Shown here: piece by piece, positions 9,252 through 17,568 of the stretch
How positions within the stretch are numbered: the stretch's first letter is position 1
How the letters are laid out: every line of letters begins with the position of its first letter
NCBI GenBank assembly: GCA_016795065.1
Contig: JAEUIU010000068.1
Coordinates: forward strand, 1-64,000
Source of the DNA: Phycisphaerae bacterium
GTDB taxonomy: Bacteria; Planctomycetota; Phycisphaerae; Phycisphaerales; SM1A02
DNA length: 64,000 bases
Reading direction: 5' to 3'
Notes under the pieces: generated by a model
Seen by the model: the letters and a program-made list of their open reading frames with translations, nothing else
What the model was told of the DNA's origin: nothing
Database searches by the model: none
Made by a program: the position numbers and the translations under genes

Positions 9252-10103
9252 ATGGCCGACTTCATGCGTGGCATGCGACCTTTTCGCGCGGCGGCTCTGC
9301 TCCTTTCGACGCTCTTGGGCGTGTTGGCCGGACCGGTCGGCTGTTCCGACCCTGATTACGACACCAGCACCCCGGAGAAGACCCTCGATGCGGCGACCAA
9401 GATGATCGCCGACGGCCGGCCCGATCTTCTTCCGACGCTGATCGAGATCAAGGCCCGCGACATCACCTTCGACGATGGTGTGACCGAGGCCAGTGCCATC
9501 GGCGACGTCAAGCAGAAGCTCGGCGACATGTTTGGCCGGCTCTGGCGCGTCAGCCAGAAACTCAAGCAACGGTGGCCCGACCAGGTCGAAAAGGAAGCAC
9601 GTGCGGTGAAGGCCCGATTTGCCGGCGGCGCGGGAGTAGCAATCTCGCGTGACATCGGTGACCTCCTCAGTCAGGTGATGGCGGACCCGTTCTTCTATCT
9701 CACGCAGACCCGCGAACGCCTTCATGCAGAGGATTTGACCGACGGCACGGCGAGCCTGGAGTGGGATGGCGAGACATGGCAGGGGCCGGTCCTCCTCATC
9801 GAGACGAAGGACGGCTGGCGCGTGTCGGTGCCGGAGGCTCTGGTGCAGGGCAACGACGTCTGGCCGCAGACGCGGCAAGAGTGGGCCGTCGTCGCCTACA
9901 TGATGCTGGGGATCGAGAACAGCCTGAAGGACTTCGAGCGCGAACTCGATGGCGGCAAGTTCCGGGACCTGCGGCAGGCGAGCGAGCGCGTCGGGCGGCT
10001 GATCGGCGAATCGGTGATCGCCCAGGGGATCATCTACGCGACGATGAAGCCGAAGGGCAAGCCGTCCGACGCGCCGCAGGGTGGGGCCGAGTCCGCGAAG
10101 TGA
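9252..10103 (+). CDS. Putative lipoprotein of unknown function
   Basis: A 283-residue protein not recognised as a known family. The N-terminus is a lipoprotein signal (MRGMRPFRAAALLLSTLLGV, then AGPVGC with Cys31 as the likely lipidated residue). The mature part is mainly helical and charged, with a predicted beta patch near ASLEWDGETWQGPVLLIETKDGWRVSVP that resembles the DUF4878/NTF2-like style of small substrate-binding domains. That resemblance is weak. It is divergent from thiS, with only 37 bp between the start codons, so both promoters share that gap. Nothing indicates a role in thiamine synthesis. Confidence 0.7.
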   Translation: MADFMRGMRPFRAAALLLSTLLGVLAGPVGCSDPDYDTSTPEKTLDAATKMIADGRPDLLPTLIEIKARDITFDDGVTEASAIGDVKQKLGDMFGRLWRVSQKLKQRWPDQVEKEARAVKARFAGGAGVAISRDIGDLLSQVMADPFFYLTQTRERLHAEDLTDGTASLEWDGETWQGPVLLIETKDGWRVSVPEALVQGNDVWPQTRQEWAVVAYMMLGIENSLKDFERELDGGKFRDLRQASERVGRLIGESVIAQGIIYATMKPKGKPSDAPQGGAESAK

Positions 10104-10355
10104 GCGAACCTGTCGCTTCGGCAGGCGCCTGACGAACTGAGCGCGCGTGATGTCGCACACATGCAGCCCGGGCTGCGGTTGTCGGCTGCCTGAAGCGGAT
10201 TGAGCTGGCGACGACCTCGTTGGCACGGACTTCGCAAAGCAGGCATCACCCCGCAGGATTGGGCGGGCTTCTCCGGCGCGTGTGTTCCGGCATTTGGGCC
10301 GCGACGCACAACCCTGAGAAGCCTGCCACCGTGCGGACTCCAGGAGATTGAGACC

Positions 10356-10877
10356 ATGTTCGGACGTACCTCCCGTTGGAATGCCTGCTGCACGCCCGCT
10401 GCCGCCACCCTTCGCGATGCCTTTGCCTTCCCGACCTTTGCGTTCGGGATCGCCCCTGCAACGAAGTCCTGCGACAGCGGCACCTGCCAGACGGCCGACC
10501 AAACGGCACGGCAGACGGAAGAGACGGCAACGCCAACCTATCGACTGCCTGTCGATGTGGCGGAAGAAAAGCGAGATGGCGGCAGCGTGTGGGTCATCGT
10601 GGCCAACGTGCCGGGATTCAAGAAGGATGAGATTGCGATCGAGCTGAAGGACGGAATCCTCTCGATTGAGGCCACGCGGAACCGTCCCGCTGCCGCGCCC
10701 GCGAGCGAGACGACCGTGTATCGACGCGAGCGGCGCAGCGTGAACCTCGCTCGGCAGATTCAACTGCCCGAGAACGCCGCCGATGACGGGGTTCAAGCGG
10801 TTCTGGCTGACGGTGTGCTGACGGTCACGGTGCCGCAGCGGCCCGAAACGCAACCGCGCAAGATCACGATCGGCTAA
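10356..10877 (+). CDS. Small heat-shock protein, Hsp20/alpha-crystallin family
   Basis: A 173-residue ATP-independent holdase chaperone. The alpha-crystallin domain covers about 65-165, with the family signatures VANVPGFKKDEIAIELKDGILSIEA split across strands and the closing A-x-L-x-x-GVL motif (AVLADGVLTVTVPQ). The ATG at 10356 has AGGAG nine bases upstream and is preferred over the in-frame start at 10200. The N-terminal 60 residues are Ala/Cys-rich with Cys pairs (NACC, SCDSGTC), which is unusual for the family. About 250 bp upstream is non-coding and may hold heat-responsive control, though no known thermometer motif could be recognised. Confidence 0.92.
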   Translation: MFGRTSRWNACCTPAAATLRDAFAFPTFAFGIAPATKSCDSGTCQTADQTARQTEETATPTYRLPVDVAEEKRDGGSVWVIVANVPGFKKDEIAIELKDGILSIEATRNRPAAAPASETTVYRRERRSVNLARQIQLPENAADDGVQAVLADGVLTVTVPQRPETQPRKITIG

Positions 10878-10906
10878 CGATTTGTCCGTTCGTCAGCCGA
10901 GGCCAA

Positions 10907-10941
10907 CGCCCGGGAGTGCGCTCGCGTCGCACTCCCGGGCG
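10907..10941. terminator. Strong hairpin between convergent genes
   Basis: A perfect 14-bp stem (CGCCCGGGAGTGCG and its complement) around a 7-base loop lies between the Hsp20 gene and the convergent large gene ending at 10968. No T-run follows on either side, so it may act as a bidirectional 3'-end hairpin rather than a classical intrinsic terminator. Confidence 0.6.
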
Positions 10942-10967
10942 GCGGCTCGTGGTGGCAGCTCGTTCGC

Positions 10968-13373
10968 CTACGTCGGCGAGGCGTCGGAGTGTGGGGGCGC
11001 TTCACCTAAGACCCTGAGCGCCACCAGCATGAGTTCGGAGAGAAAGCGTCGGCGATTGCCGAGACGTTCACGTTCTCGCTCGAGTGCTGGGAGCTCGGCC
11101 AGACGGCTCGGGCCGAGGGTGCTCATGGCGATGGCATTCGCAATGAGGCCCTGGACCACCGGCTCATCCTGCTCCCTCCACCGGGCTGCGATCCTATCGA
11201 TCATTGCGATGCGATCAGCATCACCGGTCAGGTGCGCCGACCGCTGTGCCCGCGCGAGGGCGGCGACCACGGGTGGTACGGAACCGAACACATTGGGAAA
11301 GGCCTCGTAGCGCCAGAGGTCTTCGATCTCGGCCCTGCGGTTGGGACTGGACGCGATGGCAGCATCGGCGGCAGTTCGAATCGCCGCGGCAATCCGATCT
11401 CGAAAGCCGGCATCGCTGGCGTCCAACTCCCTCGCGACAACCGCCCGCTCGCGTTGGATGGCTTCGCCCGCTTCGTCACGCGTCCACATCGCTCGGAGCA
11501 CAAGAAGCCGCTCGCGGCTGATGGCATCGCCGAGGGCATTGGCCCGTTCGCGGCATGCCGTGCCCAGAAGCTCCAATGCAGCGGCAAGGGCAGTCAAGGT
11601 GAGGTCGTCCCGTTCGCCTGAATCCATCGCGATGCGGATGAGTCGTTCGACCTCCACGAGATCGCGTCGATCTCCGGACGAACGTGGCTCACGGGCGATC
11701 ACCGCCTGGTCGCGGTGAATGGCTCGAAGTCGGCGCTCGATCCGGCTCGCCAGGGTCTGACCGCCAAGCCGGCGGTCCAACTCGTCGAACAACGCTTCCT
11801 CCCTGGAAGAGAGAAACTCGATCTGGCTGCGGGCAGCGTTGGAGAGTTCGAGTGCGACCCCCATGTTGAACCGATAGCCGTCGTCTGGCGTGAATTCCCA
11901 TGCGTTTCGCTCAACGCCTGGTGCGTCAGGTCGCTCCTTCACGGCGATCACGCGGGTGACGACCTCCGAGCGAAGGGAGGTCGTCACTGCGGCCCACCAA
12001 GCGAGAGTCTCGTCATTGAGTCCAACGCTGGAAGCGATCCGCTGTGCGGCGGGCTCGCTGATCGGTCCAGGGTCCATCGCAAGCCGCTCTCGGTCGTGAC
12101 TCGGGTCGCGAGGAAGAAAGAACGGAGATGGGTCCCAACGCTCGGGAGCCTTCTCGACGCCGCCCTTGTTGAGGCGATCGCGGCCAGAGGTCAAGAGGGC
12201 CTTCAGTCGTTCGCCAACGACCTTCTCGATCTCCTTCCGGGCAACCGCGTCGTTGGCAAGTCGCTCCTGGTCAATCAAACGGATGTCCAATTCCATGGCG
12301 TTCGCCTCGATCGGCTCCTGCCAGCCGCTTCCCAAGAGCGGCCAGTAGGGAACGCGCCCGTCGCGAGCCGTTGCATAGGCCCGTTTCAGGAGCGGCAGTT
12401 CCTTGACCAGCCACGCGCGGCGCGCGGATCCAATGCGATCCCGTTCATCGGACGAGCATTCGGGCGAGGCGAGCAGCATCGCGAACTCTGCCGCGGGCGG
12501 CGGAGCCCCCTCGACGCGCCAGACGCCGATCGACTGTTCCAACGCCGCCCGGTGCAGCAGATCGCCCTTCTCGCCTCCGATGCGAGTCGTGATCTCGTCG
12601 ATCGCCCGCTCCTGGTTCCTAACCGCCGCATCGAGCACCGTGACGAGGGATGGCACCGACGACCCCCAGAGTTCCCAGGCGTTCGGCATCCACTCAACGC
12701 GTGTTTCGTAGTCCCGCTCGGGCTCGATTCCCATCGCCTCCAACCCGCGTTCGAAGCGATCGAGGGTGGCCCGGTACGCCGTCACCAGCGAGCGACGATG
12801 TTTGACATCCTCGGCGAGCCAGCGGGCGAGAGGCTCGTCGAGGCGAGATCGTTCTTCGACAGTCATGTCAGCCGCCTCGACGAGCGAGGCAAGGTCGACC
12901 AGCGCCCGATGCGGGAGGTGCGTGGTGTATGGTGTGGTGGTCCGTTCCCAAGCGATCGCTGCCCGCGTGATGGCCTCGGCGTAGTTTGGGAGCCGGGCCG
13001 CGAGATCCTCAAACGCACTTCGGTCCGCGGCCCGCGAGGCGTCCGTAGCAGCATCTCGAAGCCGGCGGTTCACCTCCCTCTTCAACCCCGGCCAGTTGAA
13101 CCAGTACTGGCCTCCTGTCGCAGCGGCGAGCGATTGCACTGCTGGCTCGACCTCACGCTCGACCCGTTCTGCGTGGCTCAGAAGCGCCGCCTCGATCGAA
13201 GTCCAGCAGGCCGGCATCGCCACGCCTTCGCGATGGAGAAGGCGATAGACGTCGAACGGAGCAAGACTTGGCGGAACGCCGCCAACGCGATCCACCGCGA
13301 ACGCCGAGGCAGCGACCGCCCACACGCTCAGGACGAACAAGTGGATCCATTGGCGATGCGAGCGGGTGCGCAT
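10968..13373 (-). CDS. Large exported helical protein of unknown function
   Basis: An 801-residue protein without a recognised domain. Starting at 13373 (MRTRSHRQWIHLFVLSVWAV) gives a clear signal peptide or N-terminal anchor ending near ASAFAVD; the longer frame to 13478 adds a non-hydrophobic leader and is less likely. The mature part is rich in Glu, Arg and Ala, and looks almost wholly alpha-helical, with many heptad-like stretches (EFLSSREEALFDELDRRL, ASLVEAADMTVEERSRL). No catalytic motif is visible. It is followed 3' by the Hsp20 gene on the other strand and preceded by the antiporter gene 76 bp upstream in the same direction, so cotranscription with the antiporter is possible. Confidence 0.7.
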   Translation of the reverse strand: MRTRSHRQWIHLFVLSVWAVAASAFAVDRVGGVPPSLAPFDVYRLLHREGVAMPACWTSIEAALLSHAERVEREVEPAVQSLAAATGGQYWFNWPGLKREVNRRLRDAATDASRAADRSAFEDLAARLPNYAEAITRAAIAWERTTTPYTTHLPHRALVDLASLVEAADMTVEERSRLDEPLARWLAEDVKHRRSLVTAYRATLDRFERGLEAMGIEPERDYETRVEWMPNAWELWGSSVPSLVTVLDAAVRNQERAIDEITTRIGGEKGDLLHRAALEQSIGVWRVEGAPPPAAEFAMLLASPECSSDERDRIGSARRAWLVKELPLLKRAYATARDGRVPYWPLLGSGWQEPIEANAMELDIRLIDQERLANDAVARKEIEKVVGERLKALLTSGRDRLNKGGVEKAPERWDPSPFFLPRDPSHDRERLAMDPGPISEPAAQRIASSVGLNDETLAWWAAVTTSLRSEVVTRVIAVKERPDAPGVERNAWEFTPDDGYRFNMGVALELSNAARSQIEFLSSREEALFDELDRRLGGQTLASRIERRLRAIHRDQAVIAREPRSSGDRRDLVEVERLIRIAMDSGERDDLTLTALAAALELLGTACRERANALGDAISRERLLVLRAMWTRDEAGEAIQRERAVVARELDASDAGFRDRIAAAIRTAADAAIASSPNRRAEIEDLWRYEAFPNVFGSVPPVVAALARAQRSAHLTGDADRIAMIDRIAARWREQDEPVVQGLIANAIAMSTLGPSRLAELPALERERERLGNRRRFLSELMLVALRVLGEAPPHSDASPT

Positions 13374-13449
13374 GGCCGCCCAGCCTCGCAAGGCCGAGCC
13401 CGTGGAACAAGGGCTTTGTTCGCCTCCGTGACAGAGCCGTGACGCGAAC

Positions 13450-14910
13450 TCAGAGGAAGAGCCAGTGAACGAGTACAAAGAGAGGCAGGAGAATCGCCCC
13501 GGACCAGAGCATGAAGCCGAAGAAGCTCGGCATCTTCAGGCCACTCTCCTCGGCGATCGACTTCACCATGAAGTTGGGGCCGTTGCCGATGTAGGTGTTG
13601 GCGCCCATGAAGACCGCGCCAAGCGAAATGGCGATGAGAAGCGACTGCGAAATGTGGTCGCCGCCCATGAGGCGGAGTTGGTCCGCCGACTCCGGCAGGG
13701 CCATCGCGGCGCCGAAGAAGACGACATAGGTCGGAGCGTTGTCGAGGAAGCTCGAAAGGATACCGGTCAGCCAGAAGAACTGCCCGGGCGTCGAAAGGCC
13801 GAGCTGGCTTCCCTTGTCATGCAGGACCTGCAGCGGCACCTGCATCGCGACGAAGATGCCGATGAAGATCGCTGCGACCTCGAGAATCGCCCCGAACGAG
13901 AAGCGGTTGGCGGTTCGCGTGGCCTTGGGCGTCAGGGCCATGCTCAAGCCGGCGAGGGCGAGGAGGAGAAGCTCGCGGCACATGCGAAACGGGGCCCATC
14001 CGAGTCCGGGGATTTCCTTGGAGGGATCGACGAACGCGACGGTGAGGATGATCAGGGCCAGCCACAGGACATTGAGCCAACCGCTGACGCGCAGTGGTGT
14101 GCGGCGCAACGGGTCAGCCAGAAGCGTCTCCACCGGCTCGCGCCGCCAGAGAACCGAATCGATGACGTAGTAGATGATGAGCAGAGCGACCAGGCAGAAG
14201 AGCCACTCCTTCCAGAGGACCAGCGTCCAGAAGAAGGGGACGCCCTTGAGGAATCCCATGAAGAGCGGCGGATCGCCGATGGGCAGAAGCGTTCCGCCGA
14301 TGTTCGAGACGATGAAGATGAAGAAGACCACCGTGTGGACGCGGTAACGCCGTTCGGAGATGGTCGAGAGAAGCGGCCGGATGAGGAGCATGCTCGCCCC
14401 CGTGGTGCCGACCAGGCTCGCGATCGCTCCGCCGAACGCGAGGAACGCCGTGGTCGTGCGCGGTCGGGCGAGCAGGTCGCCTTGGATCGCGATCCCGCCG
14501 GTCACGACATACAAGGCGAAGAGGAGCGCCATGAAGGGCACGAACTCATCGATGATGGCATGCTTCGCGGCGATGGCCGCCGGTCCCCCTCCGGAGGTGG
14601 CCGCGAGATACATGAGCGTCGCGAAACTCACGACGACCGAGACAAGCAGCTTGTTTCGGTTCTGGTGCCACCATCCTGCGATCGCCGGAATGAGCGGCAG
14701 AACGGCGATGGCCAAGAGGATCGCCGCGAAAGGGATGCAGCCCAACAACCAAGATTCAGCCAGCGGAGCATGCTCCGCGGCGCCGGCCGTCCCCATGCTC
14801 GCACGAACGCCAATCCCGGCGATGACCACAAGAAGGGCAGTGCCGAGGGTCGCCAAGGCAACCGGCAACGGCCCGCTCCGGGGCCCGATGGGGTGGGGAT
14901 CATGCGACAT
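13450..14910 (-). CDS. Sodium/proton antiporter-like permease of the IT superfamily (NhaD/CitM type)
   Basis: A 486-residue inner-membrane protein with about 11-12 hydrophobic helices. Typical ion-transporter features are two re-entrant-loop style motifs: LVGTTGASMLLIRPL plus SNIGGTLLPIGDPPLFMGF in the first half, and SSFLDNAPTYVVFFGAAM plus GANTYIGNGPNFMVKSIAEE in the second. The GDPP and NAPTY segments are the expected substrate/cation regions of NhaD-like and citrate-transporter-like permeases. It probably exchanges Na+ for H+, but substrate assignment within this superfamily is uncertain; an anion permease is the alternative. About 60 bp separate it from the next upstream gene. Confidence 0.82.
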   Translation of the reverse strand: MSHDPHPIGPRSGPLPVALATLGTALLVVIAGIGVRASMGTAGAAEHAPLAESWLLGCIPFAAILLAIAVLPLIPAIAGWWHQNRNKLLVSVVVSFATLMYLAATSGGGPAAIAAKHAIIDEFVPFMALLFALYVVTGGIAIQGDLLARPRTTTAFLAFGGAIASLVGTTGASMLLIRPLLSTISERRYRVHTVVFFIFIVSNIGGTLLPIGDPPLFMGFLKGVPFFWTLVLWKEWLFCLVALLIIYYVIDSVLWRREPVETLLADPLRRTPLRVSGWLNVLWLALIILTVAFVDPSKEIPGLGWAPFRMCRELLLLALAGLSMALTPKATRTANRFSFGAILEVAAIFIGIFVAMQVPLQVLHDKGSQLGLSTPGQFFWLTGILSSFLDNAPTYVVFFGAAMALPESADQLRLMGGDHISQSLLIAISLGAVFMGANTYIGNGPNFMVKSIAEESGLKMPSFFGFMLWSGAILLPLFVLVHWLFL

Positions 14911-14972
14911 GGGGGCGGGAGCGTAGCACCGCGGCGGTGGAGGAGCGATCTCGGGGGAACGGGAAACGAGCC

Positions 14973-16463
14973 TTACTCGTCGCCCTCGCCGTCCACCACC
15001 GTCACCTGCTCAAGAGCATAGTTCTCGCCGTACATCTGCCCGACCGATGTTCGACGCAAGGTGAAGTCCGTGGTTCGGGCCCACACCCCTTCGATGTGAC
15101 GACCCAGGCGGCTTGCGTCGTTGGTTATGCCTGTCGAGGCGCTCAGCCATTCTGACGGGATGGCGTCGACCGGCTCGGCGGTCGGGTGGTATCGCAGGGT
15201 GAGCACCTCGGGCCACCCATCGGCGGGAGGTGTCACGAGGGCCGAGCCCCAAGCCTGTCGGTACTCATCCCAACCGACGATCGCCTGGAGCGGATAGTCG
15301 ACCTCGCCGCAGCGCAAGTTCCACCGGCCCATCAGGCGCAGGCTCGTGTTCGGGATATACAGCAATGCCACGTGACGGGCACCTGCTCCTTTCGGCCCCG
15401 TCTGAATGCGAAGGAGTGGCCATTCAAGGATCTCATCAAAGCGAGCGCGGGCGGGATCGACGACCCGTTCGAGTCGTTCCGGTCCGTGGGCGACCGTCAG
15501 GGTCCGGCGCTCCCGTCGCTCGCCCTCCCCAAGTACCCACGTCTGGTTGACTTCCCAACCTGCCTCCCAGCGAATCTCGACCTCGTACTCCCCGGCTTCT
15601 GTAGGCGCCTCGAAGGACCAATACTCCTTGGTCACGGCACGCGTGATTCGCGCCGGAAGCGGGCGTGACATGCCGGTCGGCACCTTCGACGAAACGGTCA
15701 CATCGTGCACGATGATGATGCCATTCGTCGCTCCGCCCGGGATCGCATACTGGAGAACGACTTCACTCGACGGCTTGGCCCGCGGCGTCATGTGCAGGGT
15801 CGGGTGCACGTCAAAGGAACGAACGATCGTTTGAAGCTGATCCAGCGTCATCGCCTTGCGGCGCACGAGTTCGGCCCCGATCGCAAGCAACCGCAGGTCC
15901 TTGCTCTTGCGGTCGCTGGCTCGGATTCGAGCGAGGAATCGGTCGAAGATCGCTTGCAACTCCTCGGTGCTCCACTGGTCCGGGGACGCTTCGATCGTAT
16001 ACATCATCCGCTGCATCTGGAGATCGTCCTCGGTCGTCGCTGTGCGGGCTGCCCGCGTCGAGAGGAGTTCCGGCATCCGGAGTGGCTTGGTCGTGATAGC
16101 CAGCGGCGAAAGGACCATTCCCAAGCCAATCAACGTCAGCAACATCGAGACCGCCAATGTTGCCAAGCGCCGCAGACCGCGATCGGAGGGAAAGGCCACC
16201 AGACGAATCGCATGGTCGTTCGCTGTCGCGACGCCGCATTCAGCGCAGTGGTCGGGGATGGCCTCGCCTTCGCCTCGCACCGTCGAGCCGCACGCCCGAC
16301 AAGAGGGCCGCGTGATCGCAGCGCCGCCGCGACCGAGTCGTTCGATCAAGAGGCGCATGCGCCCGACCAGGGCACCGACCACAGCAGCGATCACAACGCC
16401 AGCTACCAGGAGGCCGTAGAAGGCGCCGCTGGCGTAGCCGATCGAGAGCCAGTTCGGAATCAT
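14973..16463 (-). CDS. Membrane protein with zinc ribbon, unknown function
   Basis: A 496-residue protein starting at 16463 (MIPNWLSIGYASG). Two transmembrane helices are predicted at about 12-35 and 98-121. Between them lies a cytoplasmic zinc ribbon with Cys55-x2-Cys58 and Cys73-x2-Cys76. The large C-terminal part (from about 130) would be extracytoplasmic and contains beta-rich stretches (AGEYEVEIRWEAGWEVNQTW). Its start codon overlaps the stop of the upstream gene by four bases (ATGA), so the two are translationally coupled. The two proteins share the TM-ribbon-TM-ectodomain plan and are probably diverged paralogues acting together. No family name could be assigned. Confidence 0.72.
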   Translation of the reverse strand: MIPNWLSIGYASGAFYGLLVAGVVIAAVVGALVGRMRLLIERLGRGGAAITRPSCRACGSTVRGEGEAIPDHCAECGVATANDHAIRLVAFPSDRGLRRLATLAVSMLLTLIGLGMVLSPLAITTKPLRMPELLSTRAARTATTEDDLQMQRMMYTIEASPDQWSTEELQAIFDRFLARIRASDRKSKDLRLLAIGAELVRRKAMTLDQLQTIVRSFDVHPTLHMTPRAKPSSEVVLQYAIPGGATNGIIIVHDVTVSSKVPTGMSRPLPARITRAVTKEYWSFEAPTEAGEYEVEIRWEAGWEVNQTWVLGEGERRERRTLTVAHGPERLERVVDPARARFDEILEWPLLRIQTGPKGAGARHVALLYIPNTSLRLMGRWNLRCGEVDYPLQAIVGWDEYRQAWGSALVTPPADGWPEVLTLRYHPTAEPVDAIPSEWLSASTGITNDASRLGRHIEGVWARTTDFTLRRTSVGQMYGENYALEQVTVVDGEGDE

Positions 16464-17566
16464 GGCGACGGCTCCGGCGCGATGTCCGTCGCGAGCGGCG
16501 GCGGGATCGGTATCGACAGCGTTACCTCTGACCCAATTGCTTCGATGCCCCACGCCTCGGGCGGAGCCTCCCCATCGATGAGCGGATCATGCGGGCCGAT
16601 GGCAGACCACCAACCCGCGTGCGGTGAATGGGCGAGCAGCACCCGGAGTGTGAGCGTGCCACCAGTCGCCGCGACCGGTTTTGCCGGAATGCATCGCAGG
16701 ACACAACCCATCAGGAAGACGCGTCGACCAACGACCGCGAGGGAGTTGGTCGGCGAGTTCACGCCGCTGTTCACGTCGGAGGCAGGCACCAGCGCCCATT
16801 CGCACGGCTCGCCGTCGATCAGGACCGACTCGATACGCGAGATGGGACGCGATGCCAGATTCGGACCTGGGGCGAGCGTCTCAATCGCAAACGAGACCGT
16901 TCCCGTTGGTTCGGGACCGTCGGTCCAAACGGTAGTGGTGACGCGAACAGCGTTGGGAGCGGCGAACGCCGCCAAGATCGATTCCGTATCACGCAGGGCC
17001 AGCCGGAAGAGGGCCTCTTCCGCGCCCCATCCGATCGGCGACTCCCACGCCGCGCCGCCCTTGGCGGTGAGCAGATCCCACGCTTCACCCGGCGTGACCT
17101 TGCCTGCGTTCGCCCGGCGCTCGAGTTCCACCAAGGCATCGAGGGCCAGGGTGGACTGATTCATGATGGAGGAGCACCAGCGAACGACCCCCAACGGGGC
17201 AAGGCTCAACCAGCTTCGGTTGGTGAGATGAAGAAGGACGTCCGCACCCAGAAGGAGGGTGACGACCAGCGCTGCCGCACGCGACGCCCGCACGAGCCGT
17301 CGCACCGGTTCGTGTCCGATCGTTCGCACCGCGCCGGCACGGGCGAGGTCCGCGCCGCAGACGCAACGGACACTCGTTCCGTTGTCCTCGCCACGCCACG
17401 CCAAGGGCCTCACATCCGCCCCGCACTGTCGGCAGGTGCCGCGATCGCCGCGCGGTCGTGAACGCCGACCGAGGCAGCGATAGAGCCCGCCGAGATAGGC
17501 CGTGACGAGCAAGACGATCGCAAGCGGGACATCCACGCGAGACTCATTCTCACCGTACAGTGCCAT
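16460..17566 (-). CDS. Membrane protein with zinc ribbon, unknown function (partner of downstream gene)
   Basis: A 368-residue protein with predicted helices at about 13-30 and 97-114. A zinc-ribbon-like segment lies between them: Cys45-x2-Cys48 and Cys68-x-Cys70 (CVCGAD), slightly irregular because the second knuckle is CxC. The ectodomain contains a serine/threonine- and beta-rich region (VRVTTTVWTDGPEPTGTVSF). It is the first gene of a two-gene unit with a 4-bp stop/start overlap. Its ATG is only 2 bp from the ATG of the divergent NHL gene, so each promoter must lie inside the other coding region or the mRNAs are nearly leaderless. Confidence 0.7.
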   Translation of the reverse strand: MALYGENESRVDVPLAIVLLVTAYLGGLYRCLGRRSRPRGDRGTCRQCGADVRPLAWRGEDNGTSVRCVCGADLARAGAVRTIGHEPVRRLVRASRAAALVVTLLLGADVLLHLTNRSWLSLAPLGVVRWCSSIMNQSTLALDALVELERRANAGKVTPGEAWDLLTAKGGAAWESPIGWGAEEALFRLALRDTESILAAFAAPNAVRVTTTVWTDGPEPTGTVSFAIETLAPGPNLASRPISRIESVLIDGEPCEWALVPASDVNSGVNSPTNSLAVVGRRVFLMGCVLRCIPAKPVAATGGTLTLRVLLAHSPHAGWWSAIGPHDPLIDGEAPPEAWGIEAIGSEVTLSIPIPPPLATDIAPEPSP

Positions 17567-17568
17567 TC

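Noticed and set aside
9183..10853. 556-codon minus-strand frame across the lipoprotein and Hsp20 genes
   Set aside because: It overlaps two well-supported genes and the 3' non-coding spacer and has no recognisable motif.
11715..13442. 575-codon plus-strand frame opposite the large helical protein
   Set aside because: Composition is typical of antisense shadow (Arg/Pro/Ser-rich). The minus-strand frame is longer and has a signal peptide.
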